DNA of 64,000 nucleotides from Pseudomonas syringae KCTC 12500 (GCF_000507185.2 NZ_AYTM02000002.1:2503501-2567500), one strand, 5' to 3'; shown: positions 8,580 to 18,631, counted from the first letter of the stretch. The notes: a model not told the origin generated them from the letters alone. Translations and numbers: made by a program.

Positions 8580-11426
8580 ATGACGCGTAATCCTGAAATT
8601 CGCCCCGACCTGGATGAGGGCATCGACCGCAAGGTTCTCAGCCAGCTGCGTAACCGTTTCCTGTCGCTCAATGACGGGCGGTACGCGCGTGCGCTGGAAG
8701 GTATGTCGACCCGCCAGCAGAGCGTTTTGACCCTGCTGCCGCTGTTCTTTCACGTCAACCATCCGCTGTTGCCCGGTTATGTTTCCGGCAGCACGCCTGC
8801 CGGCGTTTCGCATTACGAACCGGACACGTTGGCCCTGGCCGAGGCGCAGCGGCTGACGCGCTCCTTTTCCTACAAGGCCCGGCATGGCAACCCGCCCCAG
8901 CCGATTCATGGCCTGTTTCTGATGGGCAGCCTCGGCACGCTGGCTCAGGCTGAACAAAGCGACATGGATGTCTGGGTCTGCCACGACAGCGAGCTGGAAC
9001 CGGAGGCCATCGCCGAACTGCGCAAGAAGTGCCAGGCACTTGAAGCCTGGGCTGCGACGATGGGCGCAGAGGCGCATTTCTTTCTGATCGACCCACAGCG
9101 TTTCAAGAGCGGCGAGCGCGATTCGCAGCTCAGCTCGGACGATTGCGGGACTACCCAGCATTACCTGTTGCTCGACGAGTTTTATCGCACCGCGATCTGG
9201 CTCGCCGGGCGCACCCCGATGTGGTGGCTGGTGCCGGTCTATGAAGAGCAGAATTACGATGATTACACCCACACCCTGCTGAGCAAGCGCTTCATCCGCG
9301 CCAGCGAGGTGCTCGACCTCGGCCCGATGTCGCACATTCCTCCGTCCGAGTTCATCGGTGCCGGATTGTGGCAGTTGTTCAAAGGCATCGAGTCGCCCTA
9401 CAAGTCTGTGCTCAAGCTGCTGTTGATCGAGGTCTATTCCAGCGAGCATCCTCGCGTGCAGTGCCTGAGCCTGCGCTTCAAACAAGCGGTGTTCGCCAAT
9501 CAGCTGGACCCGGATGAACTGGACCCTTACGTGGTCGTGTACCGGCGTATCGAGGAGCATCTGCAGGCGCGCAACGAGCCGGAGCGCCTGGAGCTGGTGC
9601 GGCGTAGCCTGTACCTGAAGGTCAACAAGAAGCTCACCGGATCGACCCGCCTGCGCAACGCCGGCTGGCAGCGCCAGCTGCTGGAGCGCCTGACCACGGA
9701 GTGGGGTTGGGACGAGCGACAATTGGCGTTGCTCGACAGTCGCAGTCAGTGGAAAGTCCGCCAGGTGGCCGGCGAGCGCCGCTCACTGGTCAACGAGCTG
9801 AATTACAGCTATCGCTTTCAGAGCCGATTCGCCAAAACGCAAAGCACTGCCGATGCCCTCAATGCCCGCGACCTGACCATTCTGGGTCGGCGCCTGTATG
9901 CGGCTTTTGAACGCAAGGCGGGCAAGGTCGAGTTCATCAACCCTGGCATCGCCCCTGACCTTGCCGAAGATACGCTGACGCTGGTGCACTCTCCCGACAA
10001 GCGCGAGCCCGGCAAGCACCAGTGGGCCTTGTATAACGGCAATCTGGGCATTCACGAGTTGCCGAACTTCTCACCACTCAAACGCAGCCGTGAATTGCTT
10101 GAGCTGTTGACCTGGTGCCACCGCAATACCGTGATCGATAGCACTACCCGCGTGGCATTGCACCCCGGCGCCAGTGACCTGAGCGAGTTCGAACTGTTCA
10201 ATCTGATGGGCGCCTTGCAGCAGAGCATTCAGCTGCCACTGCCCGAGGTCAGTGATGAGGCGTTACTGATGCCCAGCACGCCCAGCGAGATACTGCTGTT
10301 GATCAATGTCGGCGTCGATCCGCTCAGCCATCATCGCGACCTCAATATTCTGATGACCACCGAGCGCACCGACTCGCTCAGTTACGCGGGTGTCCGGGAA
10401 AATCTGGTGCTGACGCTGGACCAGATCACCCTCAATACCTGGAACGAAACACTGGTCAGCCGCTACGACGGCCCGCACGCCCTGCTCGATTGCATGAGCG
10501 AACTGCTCGGCAGCCTGCCGCAGAGCGGTAAACAGACGCAGATTCACGTGCGCTGCTTCTGCCATAACCGTGCGCCCGCCATTGCTCAGCGTGTTGAAGA
10601 ACTGATCGGCACGGCACGTTTGTTACTTGAAAGGCGGCTCAATCACCGTTACCTGATTCAGGTGCAGCAGCAGTATCACGTGTTAGAGATGAAGCCGGGG
10701 CAGATCGGTCATGTGGTGATCAACAGCCTGCCCGGCCTGTTCAAGTACCTGGGTGAACAGCTGTCGTCGTACAGCCCGCTACACCTGGACCCGCAGGCAC
10801 TCGATGACCACGATCTGGCCCTGATCCTGCCGCTTGGTCAGCCGGAATGCATTCAGGTGTTCTACCGGGTCAACGAGCCGGATGCTGACCTGTACGTGCT
10901 CGACGAGCACAATTCGCTCTGGCACCAGCGTCTGCCTTATCACGATGAGCAAAGCCTGCTGGTGCCGCTGCAGCGCTTTCTTCACGCGCTGGTTTATCGC
11001 CGGGGCGCTTCATTGCCGCTGGATGATCCGTCCGCGCCGGTGACGCTGGAAGCCCTCTACTATCAGATGCTGCCCTCCGGCGCAGGGCCTGCCCGACGTG
11101 TTGAACATCGACCAGCGCCGACTGCCGCGGACAAGGCGTTTTACGATGTGCAGGCAATCATTGAAGAAACCTCGCCAGGGCAACTGAACGCCACCCTGTA
11201 CTGCGACAACAGCGAGTTTTCCGAGCTGGAATACGGCGATCGACTGTACGCCGCCGTCGCGCAACAAATCCTCGGCAAACGCCTGGAGCTTCAGCGCTAC
11301 CGCTGTTACATCACCGACCTGGACCTCTCCGGGCTGCTGGACGGCAAGCACGGACAAAGCATCCTCTTCCTGCGCCACAAGGCCGAACTGGAGAAGCTGC
11401 TGAACGAGGCGATGGATCAGGCCTGA
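8580..11426 (+). CDS. cyaA: Class I adenylate cyclase
   Basis: Makes cyclic AMP from ATP. At 948 residues it is the length of the Pseudomonas class I enzyme. The N-terminal catalytic domain starts MTRNPEIRPDLDEGID and contains the nucleotidyltransferase signature GSLGTLAQAEQSDMDVWVC at ~residues 117-135 (the GS motif followed by DxD). The segment after ~residue 540 is the regulatory half. In pseudomonads CyaA supplies basal cAMP for Vfr/Crp-type regulation. It is a single gene here, downstream of a terminator-like hairpin and convergent with rnk. Confidence 0.95.
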   Translation: MTRNPEIRPDLDEGIDRKVLSQLRNRFLSLNDGRYARALEGMSTRQQSVLTLLPLFFHVNHPLLPGYVSGSTPAGVSHYEPDTLALAEAQRLTRSFSYKARHGNPPQPIHGLFLMGSLGTLAQAEQSDMDVWVCHDSELEPEAIAELRKKCQALEAWAATMGAEAHFFLIDPQRFKSGERDSQLSSDDCGTTQHYLLLDEFYRTAIWLAGRTPMWWLVPVYEEQNYDDYTHTLLSKRFIRASEVLDLGPMSHIPPSEFIGAGLWQLFKGIESPYKSVLKLLLIEVYSSEHPRVQCLSLRFKQAVFANQLDPDELDPYVVVYRRIEEHLQARNEPERLELVRRSLYLKVNKKLTGSTRLRNAGWQRQLLERLTTEWGWDERQLALLDSRSQWKVRQVAGERRSLVNELNYSYRFQSRFAKTQSTADALNARDLTILGRRLYAAFERKAGKVEFINPGIAPDLAEDTLTLVHSPDKREPGKHQWALYNGNLGIHELPNFSPLKRSRELLELLTWCHRNTVIDSTTRVALHPGASDLSEFELFNLMGALQQSIQLPLPEVSDEALLMPSTPSEILLLINVGVDPLSHHRDLNILMTTERTDSLSYAGVRENLVLTLDQITLNTWNETLVSRYDGPHALLDCMSELLGSLPQSGKQTQIHVRCFCHNRAPAIAQRVEELIGTARLLLERRLNHRYLIQVQQQYHVLEMKPGQIGHVVINSLPGLFKYLGEQLSSYSPLHLDPQALDDHDLALILPLGQPECIQVFYRVNEPDADLYVLDEHNSLWHQRLPYHDEQSLLVPLQRFLHALVYRRGASLPLDDPSAPVTLEALYYQMLPSGAGPARRVEHRPAPTAADKAFYDVQAIIEETSPGQLNATLYCDNSEFSELEYGDRLYAAVAQQILGKRLELQRYRCYITDLDLSGLLDGKHGQSILFLRHKAELEKLLNEAMDQA

Positions 11427-11440
11427 CGTTCAGCATTGGC

Positions 11441-11535
11441 ACGATAGGTGTTCTGCGCGACGCCTGTCGTTCCTCACGCTCCGTGGGAATGCAGTTCCGG
11501 ACGCTCTGCGTCCGCTCTTGAATGCGGAGGTAGCG
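11441..11535. repeat. Dispersed intergenic repeat between cyaA and rnk
   Basis: The spacer holds GCATTGGCACGA, then CGTTCCTCACGCTCCGTGG, then the small hairpin GGACGC-TCT-GCGTCC at 11499-11513. The same blocks recur, in varied order, near 6768, 49552-49646, 56090-56153 and 61110. This is a repeat family typical of P. syringae intergenic DNA. Confidence 0.6.
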
Positions 11536-11542
11536 TCTTCTA

Positions 11543-11950
11543 TTACTCGTACTCGCCCGCCGCTTCCGGCTGATATTCCACCGCCAGCAAGGTCAGTTTC
11601 AGGGGCTTGCCGCCCGGTGCAGGCCAGTCGATGTGTTGGCCGATTTGCAGACCCAGCAGCGCCGAGCCCATCGGCGCCAGAACCGAGACGGTGCCGTCTG
11701 CGCCCGCATCCTGTGGATAAACCAGCTTGAGGTGGTAGTCCTTGCCGCTGACTTCTTCGCGGCAATGCACGCGCGAATTCATGGTCACAACGCCCGCAGG
11801 CACTTCGTCGTGGCCAACCACCTGGTCGGCGCGGTCCAGTTCGGCCTGCAACGCCTGGATACCCGGCGCGTCTTCGTCCTGGCTGGCGATAAAACTCTCA
11901 AGACGCTGTACGTCGAGTCGGGTAAGGATGATCGAAGGTGCTGTGGTCAT
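11543..11950 (-). CDS. rnk: Regulator of nucleoside diphosphate kinase
   Basis: Rnk is a small RNA-polymerase-binding protein with a GreA/GreB-like C-terminal domain. It is named for its effect on nucleoside diphosphate kinase and alginate levels in Pseudomonas. From MTTAPSIILTRLDVQRLE the protein is 135 residues. The C-terminal domain ends SVLAPMGSALLGLQIGQHIDW, the Gre-type fold. The start at 11950 was preferred over a frame extension of 40 residues because GGAG lies a suitable distance upstream and the extension crosses a transcription terminator. Convergent with cyaA. Confidence 0.92.
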   Translation of the reverse strand: MTTAPSIILTRLDVQRLESFIASQDEDAPGIQALQAELDRADQVVGHDEVPAGVVTMNSRVHCREEVSGKDYHLKLVYPQDAGADGTVSVLAPMGSALLGLQIGQHIDWPAPGGKPLKLTLLAVEYQPEAAGEYE

Positions 11951-11982
11951 GGTCTGGGCAGACTCCTTTATTCTCCATGAAT

Positions 11983-12010
11983 AAAACAAAGCCCCACCAA
12001 TTGGCGGGGT
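11983..12010 (-). terminator. Terminator upstream of rnk, ending the cyaY-DUF1289 transcript
   Basis: On the reverse strand CCCCGCC-AATT-GGTGGGG forms a GC-rich stem followed by CTTTGTTTTATTC. It lies just before rnk and after the DUF1289 gene, so it should separate the two units. Confidence 0.75.
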
Positions 12011-12084
12011 TTGACGAGCCTCTTGTCTGCAGAGGCAAGGTCTGACACTAACACAGCGCAGTAAATACACAACCCGACGCGGTT

Positions 12085-12321
12085 TCAGCCTGCGGCCTGG
12101 TCAACCTCGGCGCGGGCTCGACGCTGATCGGCCTCGTGGCGAATCTGGCGGCGGCGGTCGTCATCGGCCGATCGCCATTCGCGGATGTCTTCGACATGAC
12201 GGAAGCACCCCAGGCAAACCTTCTGCTCATCGAGCCGACACAGGCTGATACACGGCGAGGCTACTGCCGGGCTGACATTGCTGAAAAGCGGCTTGGGCGG
12301 TCGAACGGGTGACTGGCTCAC
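12085..12321 (-). CDS. DUF1289 domain small cysteine-rich protein
   Basis: A 78-residue protein with the DUF1289 pattern: PCISLCRLDEQKVCLGCFR, giving CxxxC and CxxC pairs that probably bind a metal or Fe-S cluster, then an arginine-rich helix. Function unknown. It starts two bases after the cyaY stop on the same strand, so the two are co-transcribed; the link to frataxin fits an iron or Fe-S context but is only inference. Confidence 0.85.
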   Translation of the reverse strand: MSQSPVRPPKPLFSNVSPAVASPCISLCRLDEQKVCLGCFRHVEDIREWRSADDDRRRQIRHEADQRRARAEVDQAAG

Positions 12322-12323
12322 GA

Positions 12324-12656
12324 TCAGATCTCGGAGAAGTCCAGTTCGACGCTGGCCTGCTCGACGGTAAAGCGCTCCAGCATCTCGCTCAGCAGCTCGT
12401 CACTGGAGTCGCAGGCCCAGCACTGATTCTCTTCGTCGTAGTCGAAGTGAAAACCACCCGATCTGGCGGCCAGCCAGAGCTGACGCAGGGGCTCCTGACG
12501 ACTGAAGATAAGCTGCGTGCCGCCTTCAAACTTGACCGTCAGTACACCGGCCGAGTTTTCCAGGTCCACATCCAGACCACTCTCGTCGAATACGTCTTCG
12601 ATATTCTGCTGCGTCGCATCGACGAGGTCGTGAAAACGGGCTTCGGTCAAACTCAT
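12324..12656 (-). CDS. cyaY: Frataxin-like iron donor CyaY
   Basis: Bacterial frataxin, which binds iron and tunes Fe-S cluster assembly by the IscS machinery. From MSLTEARFHDLVDATQQNI the protein is 110 residues, the usual length. The acidic N-terminal helix (DATQQNIEDVFDES) and the sheet motif RQLWLAARSGGFHFDYDE are diagnostic. A start nine codons upstream is possible, but the family begins at this Met. It is followed by the DUF1289 gene and divergent from lptM-lysA. Confidence 0.94.
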   Translation of the reverse strand: MSLTEARFHDLVDATQQNIEDVFDESGLDVDLENSAGVLTVKFEGGTQLIFSRQEPLRQLWLAARSGGFHFDYDEENQCWACDSSDELLSEMLERFTVEQASVELDFSEI

Positions 12657-12830
12657 TGCGGGAACCTCGGTAAGTGTCTGCAAATAGCGCAGAGGGGCAA
12701 GATACGGACGCAGCCAGGCAAATGCAAAGCTTACTCATCATTGACGATGCACGAGCACTTTAATCCCGATCAACCATAGCTCTGCTGCGGCTTTCGCGCC
12801 AAAGGCCCGCCAGACGGGACGCTGCTCGCA

Positions 12831-12859
12831 TAGGCAAGGTGCCGGGTGGTCGGTATACT
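12831..12859 (+). promoter_or_regulatory. Probable sigma-70 promoter of lptM-lysA-dapF
   Basis: TAGGCA, 17 bases, then TATACT, about 35 bp before the lptM ATG. This matches four of six and five of six consensus bases and is well placed for the forward operon. Confidence 0.5.
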
Positions 12860-12894
12860 CGGGCGCAATTAATGCTTTTACAAAGGATTTCGCC

Positions 12895-13041
12895 ATGAAG
12901 CGCCTGATCTCTTCGCTTGCTGCGCTTGTCGCGGTCGCTTGTCTTGTCACAGCTTGTGGCCAGAAAGGCCCGCTGTATCTGCCGGATGACACCAAAACCC
13001 CGGACGAACAAGCCAAATCGCAATCGCACAAGCACCTTTAA
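12895..13041 (+). CDS. lptM: LPS translocon maturation chaperone LptM (YifL-type lipoprotein)
   Basis: A 48-residue lipoprotein, too short for many gene finders. It begins MKRLISSLAALVAVACLVTAC, a signal peptide ending in the lipobox LVTAC. The mature protein starts CGQKGPLYLP, the exact motif of the LptM/YifL family that helps LptD oxidise and assemble in the outer membrane. The ribosome binding site AAGGA lies seven bases upstream. It is nine bases ahead of lysA, the conserved Pseudomonas arrangement (older name lppL). Confidence 0.93.
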   Translation: MKRLISSLAALVAVACLVTACGQKGPLYLPDDTKTPDEQAKSQSHKHL

Positions 13042-13050
13042 GGGACTCCA

Positions 13051-14298
13051 ATGGACGCCTTCAACTACCGCGACGGTGAGCTGTTCGCGGAAGGGGTAGC
13101 ATTGTCTGCCATTGCCGAGCGCTTCGGCACGCCGACCTATGTCTACTCGCGCGCTCATATCGAAGCGCAATACCGTGCCTACGCCGATGCGCTGAGCGGC
13201 ATGCCGCACATGGTCTGCTTCGCCGTGAAAGCCAACTCCAACCTGGGCGTGCTCAATGTCCTGGCGCGCCTTGGCGCCGGTTTCGACATCGTCTCGCGTG
13301 GCGAACTGGAGCGTGTGCTGGCGGCGGGCGGCAAGGCCGAAAAGATCGTGTTTTCCGGTGTCGGCAAGACCCGCGAAGACATGCGTCGCGCCCTTGAAGT
13401 TGGCGTGCACTGCTTCAACGTCGAATCCACCGACGAGCTCGAGCGCCTGCAGGAAGTGGCTGCCGAACTCAACGTTCGGGCGCCGATATCGCTGCGGGTC
13501 AATCCGGATGTGGATGCAGGCACTCACCCCTACATCTCCACGGGCCTCAAGGAAAACAAGTTCGGCATCGCCATTGCAGCCGCCGAAGACGTGTACATTC
13601 GCGCCTCGCAACTGCCGAACCTGGAAGTGATCGGGGTCGACTGCCATATCGGCTCGCAGCTGACCACGCTCGAACCGTTCATCGATGCGCTGGATCGCCT
13701 GCTGGATCTGGTCGATCGTCTGGGCGATTGCGGCATTCATCTGCATCACATCGATCTGGGTGGCGGCCTTGGCGTGCGTTATCGCGATGAAGAGCCTCCG
13801 CTGGCGGCGGATTACATCAAGGCCGTGCGTGAGCGTCTGGCCGGTCGCGACCTGGGGCTGTTGTTCGAGCCGGGACGCTTCATCGTTGCCAACGCGGGCG
13901 CGCTGCTGACCCGTGTCGAATACCTCAAGCACACCGAGCACAAGGACTTTGCCATCGTCGATGCGGCGATGAACGACCTGATCCGGCCTGCCCTGTATCA
14001 GGCCTGGATGGATGTCACGGCGGTGCGTCCGCGTGACAGCGAACCTCGTGCGTACGATATCGTCGGGCCGATCTGCGAGACCGGCGATTTCCTCGCCAAG
14101 GGTCGCGAGCTGGCACTGGCCGAGGGCGATCTGCTAGCCGTTCATTCAGCCGGCGCCTATGGCTTCGTCATGAGCTCGAACTACAACACCCGTGGCCGTG
14201 CCGCCGAGGTACTGGTCGACGGTTCCCAGGCTTTTGAAGTGCGTCGTCGCGAAACCGTGGCCGAGCTGTTCGCTGGCGAAAGCCTGCTGCCGGAGTAA
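13051..14298 (+). CDS. lysA: Diaminopimelate decarboxylase
   Basis: PLP enzyme for the last step of lysine synthesis, meso-diaminopimelate to lysine. The 415 residues show the PLP lysine in CFAVKANSN (K60), the phosphate-binding HIGSQ and GGGLG motifs, [11 protein letters not shown], and the dimer-interface cysteine in [17 protein letters not shown] precedes the ATG at good spacing. It forms an operon with lptM upstream and dapF five bases downstream, which supplies its substrate. Confidence 0.97.
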   Translation: MDAFNYRDGELFAEGVALSAIAERFGTPTYVYSRAHIEAQYRAYADALSGMPHMVCFAVKANSNLGVLNVLARLGAGFDIVSRGELERVLAAGGKAEKIVFSGVGKTREDMRRALEVGVHCFNVESTDELERLQEVAAELNVRAPISLRVNPDVDAGTHPYISTGLKENKFGIAIAAAEDVYIRASQLPNLEVIGVDCHIGSQLTTLEPFIDALDRLLDLVDRLGDCGIHLHHIDLGGGLGVRYRDEEPPLAADYIKAVRERLAGRDLGLLFEPGRFIVANAGALLTRVEYLKHTEHKDFAIVDAAMNDLIRPALYQAWMDVTAVRPRDSEPRAYDIVGPICETGDFLAKGRELALAEGDLLAVHSAGAYGFVMSSNYNTRGRAAEVLVDGSQAFEVRRRETVAELFAGESLLPE

Positions 14299-14303
14299 TC
14301 CCC

Positions 14304-15134
14304 ATGCTGCTGCGTTTTACCAAGATGCACGGGCTGGGTAACGACTTCATGGTCCTGGACCTTGTGAGTCAGCACGCGCATATCTTGCCCAAGCACGCCA
14401 AACAATGGGGCGACCGCCACACCGGTATCGGTTTCGATCAGCTTTTGCTGGTCGAGGCGCCGAACAACCCGGATGTGGACTTTCGCTATCGAATCTTCAA
14501 TTCCGACGGCTCCGAAGTCGAGCAGTGCGGCAACGGTGCACGCTGCTTTGCCCGTTTCGTGCTCGACAAGCGCCTGACGGCCAAGAAGCAGATCCGCGTC
14601 GAGACCAAGAGCGGCATCATCGAACTGGATATCCGCAGCGACGGGCAGATCAGCGTCGATATGGGGCCGCCAAGGTTTGTCCCCGAAGAGATACCCTTCG
14701 AAGCAGCGGAACAGGCCATCAGTTACACCGTTGACGTCGACGGGCAGAATATCGAAATGGCGGCCGTGTCCATGGGCAATCCGCACGCGGTGCTGCGGGT
14801 CGATGACATCAATAACGCACCAGTGCATCAGCTGGGGCCGAAGATCGAGCATCACCCGCGCTTTCCGGCCCGGGTCAACGTCGGCTTTCTTCACGTTGTG
14901 GACCGTCAGCGTGCGCAGTTGCGTGTCTGGGAACGCGGTGCCGGGGAAACCCAGGCGTGCGGCACCGGTGCCTGTGCGGCGGCTGTCGCGGCCATCAGTC
15001 AGGGCTGGATGGACTCGCCGTTGCTGATCGACCTGTCCGGAGGGCGCCTGTCCATCGAATGGGCTGGGCCGGGACATTCTGTCATGATGACCGGCCCTGC
15101 AGTCAGGGTCTATGAAGGCCAAGTCCGTCTTTGA
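14304..15134 (+). CDS. dapF: Diaminopimelate epimerase
   Basis: Cofactor-independent epimerase converting LL- to meso-diaminopimelate, for both lysine and peptidoglycan. The 276 residues carry the two catalytic cysteines in [12 protein letters not shown] and [12 protein letters not shown], and the N-terminal [12 protein letters not shown] motif. GAG precedes the ATG. It lies between lysA and the DUF484 gene in a forward operon that ends with xerC, as in other gammaproteobacteria. Confidence 0.97.
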   Translation: MLLRFTKMHGLGNDFMVLDLVSQHAHILPKHAKQWGDRHTGIGFDQLLLVEAPNNPDVDFRYRIFNSDGSEVEQCGNGARCFARFVLDKRLTAKKQIRVETKSGIIELDIRSDGQISVDMGPPRFVPEEIPFEAAEQAISYTVDVDGQNIEMAAVSMGNPHAVLRVDDINNAPVHQLGPKIEHHPRFPARVNVGFLHVVDRQRAQLRVWERGAGETQACGTGACAAAVAAISQGWMDSPLLIDLSGGRLSIEWAGPGHSVMMTGPAVRVYEGQVRL

Positions 15135-15147
15135 GTGAGTAAGTACC

Positions 15148-15882
15148 ATGACCGATCAACCTCCCGCTTCAACAGGCACACCCTGCGAATCGCCTGTCGA
15201 TAGCGCAGCGCCAGACCTTGAAGCAGAGGCGGTCATCGCCTTCCTGCTCGAGCACCCGGACTTCTTCGCCGAGCACGACGAGCTGCTGGTGTCGATGCGC
15301 ATCCCGCACCAGCGTGGCGACACCGTTTCGCTGGTCGAGCGTCAGCTCAAGCTGCTGCGCGAGCGCAATATCGAAATGCGCCATCGCCTGTCGCAATTGA
15401 TGGACGTCGCACGGGACAACGACCGTCTGTTCGAAAAGACCCGCCGCCTGAACCTCGCATTGATGGATGCGACCAGTCTGGAAGAGTTGGTCATCGCCGT
15501 CGAAGACAGCCTGCGTCAGGACTTCCAGGTGCCCTTTGTCAGCCTCATCCTGTTCAGCGACAGCCCGATGCCCGTGGGTCGCTGGGTCAGTAGCGCCGAA
15601 GCACAGAAAGCCATCGGCGGCCTGATTGGCGAGAAAATCATCTGTGGCGCTCTGCGTGAGCATGAACTGGCGTTTCTGTTCGGTGCAGAACAGGGCAAGG
15701 AAGTCGGTTCGACCGCCATCGCCAGCCTCAATCATCTGGGACTGCATGGCGTGCTGGCCATCGGCAGCCGTGATCCGCAGCATTACAAAAGCTCGGTCGG
15801 CACCTTGTTCCTCAGTTATATCGCCGATGTGCTGAGTCGCCTGCTGCCGCGCTTCGCCCACTCATTACGCTCGGTTCGCTAG
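15148..15882 (+). CDS. DUF484 family protein
   Basis: A 244-residue cytosolic protein of the DUF484 (YigA-like) family. It opens with the [14 protein letters not shown] segment, continues with a coiled-coil stretch ([19 protein letters not shown]), and has a GAF-like C-terminal half. Its function is not established. The position between dapF and xerC is conserved in gammaproteobacteria, and it ends two bases before xerC, so a shared transcript is very likely. Confidence 0.9.
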   Translation: MTDQPPASTGTPCESPVDSAAPDLEAEAVIAFLLEHPDFFAEHDELLVSMRIPHQRGDTVSLVERQLKLLRERNIEMRHRLSQLMDVARDNDRLFEKTRRLNLALMDATSLEELVIAVEDSLRQDFQVPFVSLILFSDSPMPVGRWVSSAEAQKAIGGLIGEKIICGALREHELAFLFGAEQGKEVGSTAIASLNHLGLHGVLAIGSRDPQHYKSSVGTLFLSYIADVLSRLLPRFAHSLRSVR

Positions 15883-15884
15883 CC

Positions 15885-16784
15885 ATGGATCAGCATCTGG
15901 ACGCCTACTGCATGCACCTGCGCAGTGAGCGCCAGGTGTCGCCTCACACGCTCGAAGCCTACCGACGCGACTTGGGCAAGGTTCTGGCGTATTGCCAAAA
16001 GGCACAGTTGTCGAGCTGGAGTGATCTGGATATCCAGCACCTGCGCAGCTTCACTGCCCGCCAGCACCAGCAGGGCCAGTCTTCACGCAGCCTGGCGCGG
16101 ATGCTGTCGGCGGTGCGCGGCTTCTACAAGTACCTCAATCGTGAAGGCATCTGCCAGCACGACCCGGCAAACGGCCTGTCACCGCCCAAGGGCGAGCGGC
16201 GTCTGCCCAAGACCCTGGACACCGACCGCACCGCGCAATTGCTGGACGGCGGCGTTGAAGATGATTTCCTGGCGCACCGCGACCAAGCCATCCTGGAGCT
16301 GCTGTACTCGTCAGGGTTGCGCCTGTCCGAGCTGACCGGCCTGAACCTCGACCAACTGGACCTGCGCGACGGACTGGTGCAGGTGCTGGGTAAGGGCAGC
16401 AAGACCCGCGTACTGCCGGTGGGTAGCAAGGCGCGTCAGGCACTGGAAGTCTGGCTGCCGCTGCGCGCCCTGACCCATCCGCAGGACGACGCGGTATTCG
16501 TCAGCCAGCAAGGCAAGCGCCTCGGCCCGCGTGCGATTCAGGTGCGACTCAAGGCAGCCGGTGAGCGAGAGCTGGGGCAGAATCTGCACCCGCACATGCT
16601 GCGGCACTCCTTCGCCAGCCATCTGCTCGAATCGTCACAGGACTTGCGCGCCGTGCAGGAGCTGCTGGGTCATGCGGACATCAAGACCACGCAGATATAC
16701 ACACACCTGGACTTCCAGCATTTGGCTACTGTTTATGACAGCGCCCATCCTCGAGCCAAACGTAAAGGAGCTGCAGATGATTAA
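15885..16784 (+). CDS. xerC: Tyrosine recombinase XerC
   Basis: Works with XerD and FtsK at dif to resolve chromosome dimers. The 299 residues include the N-terminal SAM-like core-binding domain ([20 protein letters not shown]) and the catalytic domain with the full set: R in [13 protein letters not shown] in [37 protein letters not shown] and the final nucleophile Tyr in that motif. In Pseudomonas this gene is also called sss and affects root colonisation. Its end overlaps the HAD gene by eight bases. Confidence 0.96.
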   Translation: MDQHLDAYCMHLRSERQVSPHTLEAYRRDLGKVLAYCQKAQLSSWSDLDIQHLRSFTARQHQQGQSSRSLARMLSAVRGFYKYLNREGICQHDPANGLSPPKGERRLPKTLDTDRTAQLLDGGVEDDFLAHRDQAILELLYSSGLRLSELTGLNLDQLDLRDGLVQVLGKGSKTRVLPVGSKARQALEVWLPLRALTHPQDDAVFVSQQGKRLGPRAIQVRLKAAGERELGQNLHPHMLRHSFASHLLESSQDLRAVQELLGHADIKTTQIYTHLDFQHLATVYDSAHPRAKRKGAADD

Positions 16785-17469
16785 GCTGGTGACGTTTGAT
16801 CTTGACGACACGCTCTGGGACACCGCCCCTGCCATTGCCGGAGCCGAAGTCACACTGCGTGACTGGCTGGGCGAAAACGCGCCCAGGCTGGGTGCGGTTC
16901 CTGTCGAGCACCTGTGGGAAATCCGCTCGCGTCTGGTGGCCGAAGACCCGTCCTTCAAGCACCGCATCAGCGCCTTGCGCCGCCGCGTACTGTTTCATGC
17001 ACTCGAAGATGCCGGTTACGACCCGGAAGAGGCGCAGGACCTGGCCGACCGGGGCTTTGAAGTGTTTCTGCAGGGCCGTCATCAGGTGCAGATTTTCCCT
17101 GAGGTGCAACCGATGCTGGAGATTCTCGCCAAGACCTTCACGCTGGGCGTGATTACCAATGGCAATGCCGATGTGCGTCGTCTGGGGCTGGCGGACTACT
17201 TTGCCTTCGCGCTGTGCGCCGAGGACCTGGGCATCGGCAAGCCTGACCCGGCACCGTTCGTGGAGGCGCTGCGCCGCGCAGGGGTCGATGCCGGTTCGGC
17301 GGTGCATGTCGGTGACCACCCCAGGGACGACATTGCAGGTGCCCAGCAGGCTGGCATGCGCGCCATCTGGTACAACCCGCAAGGCAAGGCCTGGGATGCG
17401 GATCGACTTCCGGATGCCGAGATCCATAACCTGTCGCAACTGCCCGAGGTGCTGGCGCGCTGGGCCTGA
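16777..17469 (+). CDS. HAD-superfamily hydrolase
   Basis: A 230-residue phosphatase-like protein. The HAD motifs are visible: motif [10 protein letters not shown] (residues ~8-16), motif II ITNGN, motif III Lys in [10 protein letters not shown], and motif [14 protein letters not shown]. The substrate is unknown; the family includes YigB-type FMN phosphatases, which lie next to xerC in E. coli. ATG at 16777 follows AAAGGAG and overlaps the xerC stop by eight bases, so translation is coupled. A bidirectional terminator follows. Confidence 0.92.
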   Translation: MIKLVTFDLDDTLWDTAPAIAGAEVTLRDWLGENAPRLGAVPVEHLWEIRSRLVAEDPSFKHRISALRRRVLFHALEDAGYDPEEAQDLADRGFEVFLQGRHQVQIFPEVQPMLEILAKTFTLGVITNGNADVRRLGLADYFAFALCAEDLGIGKPDPAPFVEALRRAGVDAGSAVHVGDHPRDDIAGAQQAGMRAIWYNPQGKAWDADRLPDAEIHNLSQLPEVLARWA

Positions 17470-17494
17470 AAGCACACTGACAAGCGCGCATAGA

Positions 17495-17519
17495 AAAGCC
17501 CGCAGCGACGGCGGGCTTT
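17495..17519. terminator. Bidirectional terminator between the HAD gene and sutA
   Basis: AAAGCCCGC and GCGGGCTTT pair perfectly over nine bases around a seven-base loop. The A and T ends suit both the forward operon and the reverse-strand sutA. Confidence 0.85.
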
Positions 17520-17539
17520 CCTCATACAGTCACGCAGCC

Positions 17540-17866
17540 TCAGATAGGGCGGCTACCGTATTTGTTGTCAGGCTTCTTGGGCGGATCGGCGACCACGTTG
17601 GCCTCCACTTCCTGCACCTTGCCACCACGCGCCAGGAATTCTTCCATGGCACGTGCCAGAGCATCACGCTCCTTGTTCTTGGCTTCCACGCTAGGCAGCT
17701 CATCGACCGAGACTGCAGCCTTGGCTTTGCCTTTTGCGGCAGGTGCCGGAACGTCATCGTCTGCTTCGACCGGGTCGTCTCCGGAAGCAGCTGCAAGCTC
17801 CTCACCGTCCTCTTCGCCTTCCAGGTCGTCTTCCAGATCGTCCTTAATATCGTCGTCGTCGCTCAT
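17540..17866 (-). CDS. sutA: Transcriptional regulator SutA
   Basis: SutA is a small RNA-polymerase-binding activator studied in P. aeruginosa, where it raises ribosomal and housekeeping transcription in slow growth. The 108 residues have the expected shape: a long acidic disordered N-terminus (MSDDDDIKDDLEDDLEGEED), a short helix (NKERDALARAMEEFLARGG) and the tail VVADPPKKPDNKYGSRPI. No other domain. Convergent with the HAD gene; yjbQ lies about 100 bp upstream. Confidence 0.9.
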   Translation of the reverse strand: MSDDDDIKDDLEDDLEGEEDGEELAAASGDDPVEADDDVPAPAAKGKAKAAVSVDELPSVEAKNKERDALARAMEEFLARGGKVQEVEANVVADPPKKPDNKYGSRPI

Positions 17867-17964
17867 GTTCTACCTCATGACTTGCGAAAGCTGATTAGTT
17901 ATAGCCCAACCGCCCAAAATTGCTAAGGCAACCGGAAAAATTCAACAACCGCTGATTTCAGCGG

Positions 17965-18390
17965 TTATGTCCACTCACCCTGAAGGGTGGCAAGGACGTT
18001 ACGAGACCCACCAGCGTCTCGGTGTTCGCCCAGGTAAATACCTTGCCAGGTGCCCAGCGCCAGTCGCCCTGCCGTAACCGGCAATAACAACTGGCAGCCC
18101 AGCAGACTGGCCTTGAAATGCGCTGGCAAGTCATCAGGGCCTTCGTCGTCATGTTCGTAGCCGTCCACGCCCTGGGGCACCAGACGGTTGAAAAAACGCT
18201 CAAAGTCGCGACGTACCGCCGGATCGGCATTTTCGTTGACGGTCAACGAAGCCGAGGTATGTTGCAGCCATACATGCAGAAGCCCGACACGACAACCGCG
18301 CAACGGGGGCAACCCCGCGACTATCTCGTCAGTCACCAGATGGAACCCGCGGGGCCTGGCCCGCAAGGCAATCCTGGATTGATGCCACAT
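17965..18390 (-). CDS. yjbQ: YjbQ/UPF0047 family protein
   Basis: A 141-residue protein of the YjbQ family (weak thiamine-phosphate synthase activity has been reported for it). Diagnostic segments are [20 protein letters not shown] (residues ~37-56), [14 protein letters not shown] and [13 protein letters not shown], which carry the metal-site histidines and the acid. I start at [16 protein letters not shown], which matches the family, rather than nine codons earlier. The in vivo role is uncertain. It is followed by sutA on the same strand. Confidence 0.88.
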   Translation of the reverse strand: MWHQSRIALRARPRGFHLVTDEIVAGLPPLRGCRVGLLHVWLQHTSASLTVNENADPAVRRDFERFFNRLVPQGVDGYEHDDEGPDDLPAHFKASLLGCQLLLPVTAGRLALGTWQGIYLGEHRDAGGSRNVLATLQGEWT

Positions 18391-18583
18391 ACCGTTCTCC
18401 GCACCTTCGGCGCGCATTCTAACTCGACTGAGAAAAAAGCAAAGCGCGCAATAAACCGGCTTCCCTGCAAGTTGACGAAGACTGCCGCAACCTCGTTACC
18501 TGCGCTGCGTCACGGTGCCGAAATCATTGACACGGGCAAGATCAATGACAGCAAAAAGCGGCGGTATATCCACAAACGTCAGA

Positions 18584-18616
18584 CAAAAAAATGCCCGGAG
18601 ACCGGGCATTCTTTTT
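18584..18616 (-). terminator. Terminator of glnK-amtB
   Basis: ATGCCCGG / CCGGGCAT with a three-base loop, flanked by A and T runs on both sides, sits 16 bp beyond the amtB stop. It can work in both directions. Confidence 0.9.
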
Positions 18617-18631
18617 TGCGTAGGCCAAAGC

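Noticed and set aside
12760..13941. A 393-codon reverse open frame opposite lysA
   Set aside because: It mirrors the codon bias of lysA, is rich in His/Gln/Arg as antisense frames are, and has no recognisable motif; lysA is certain.
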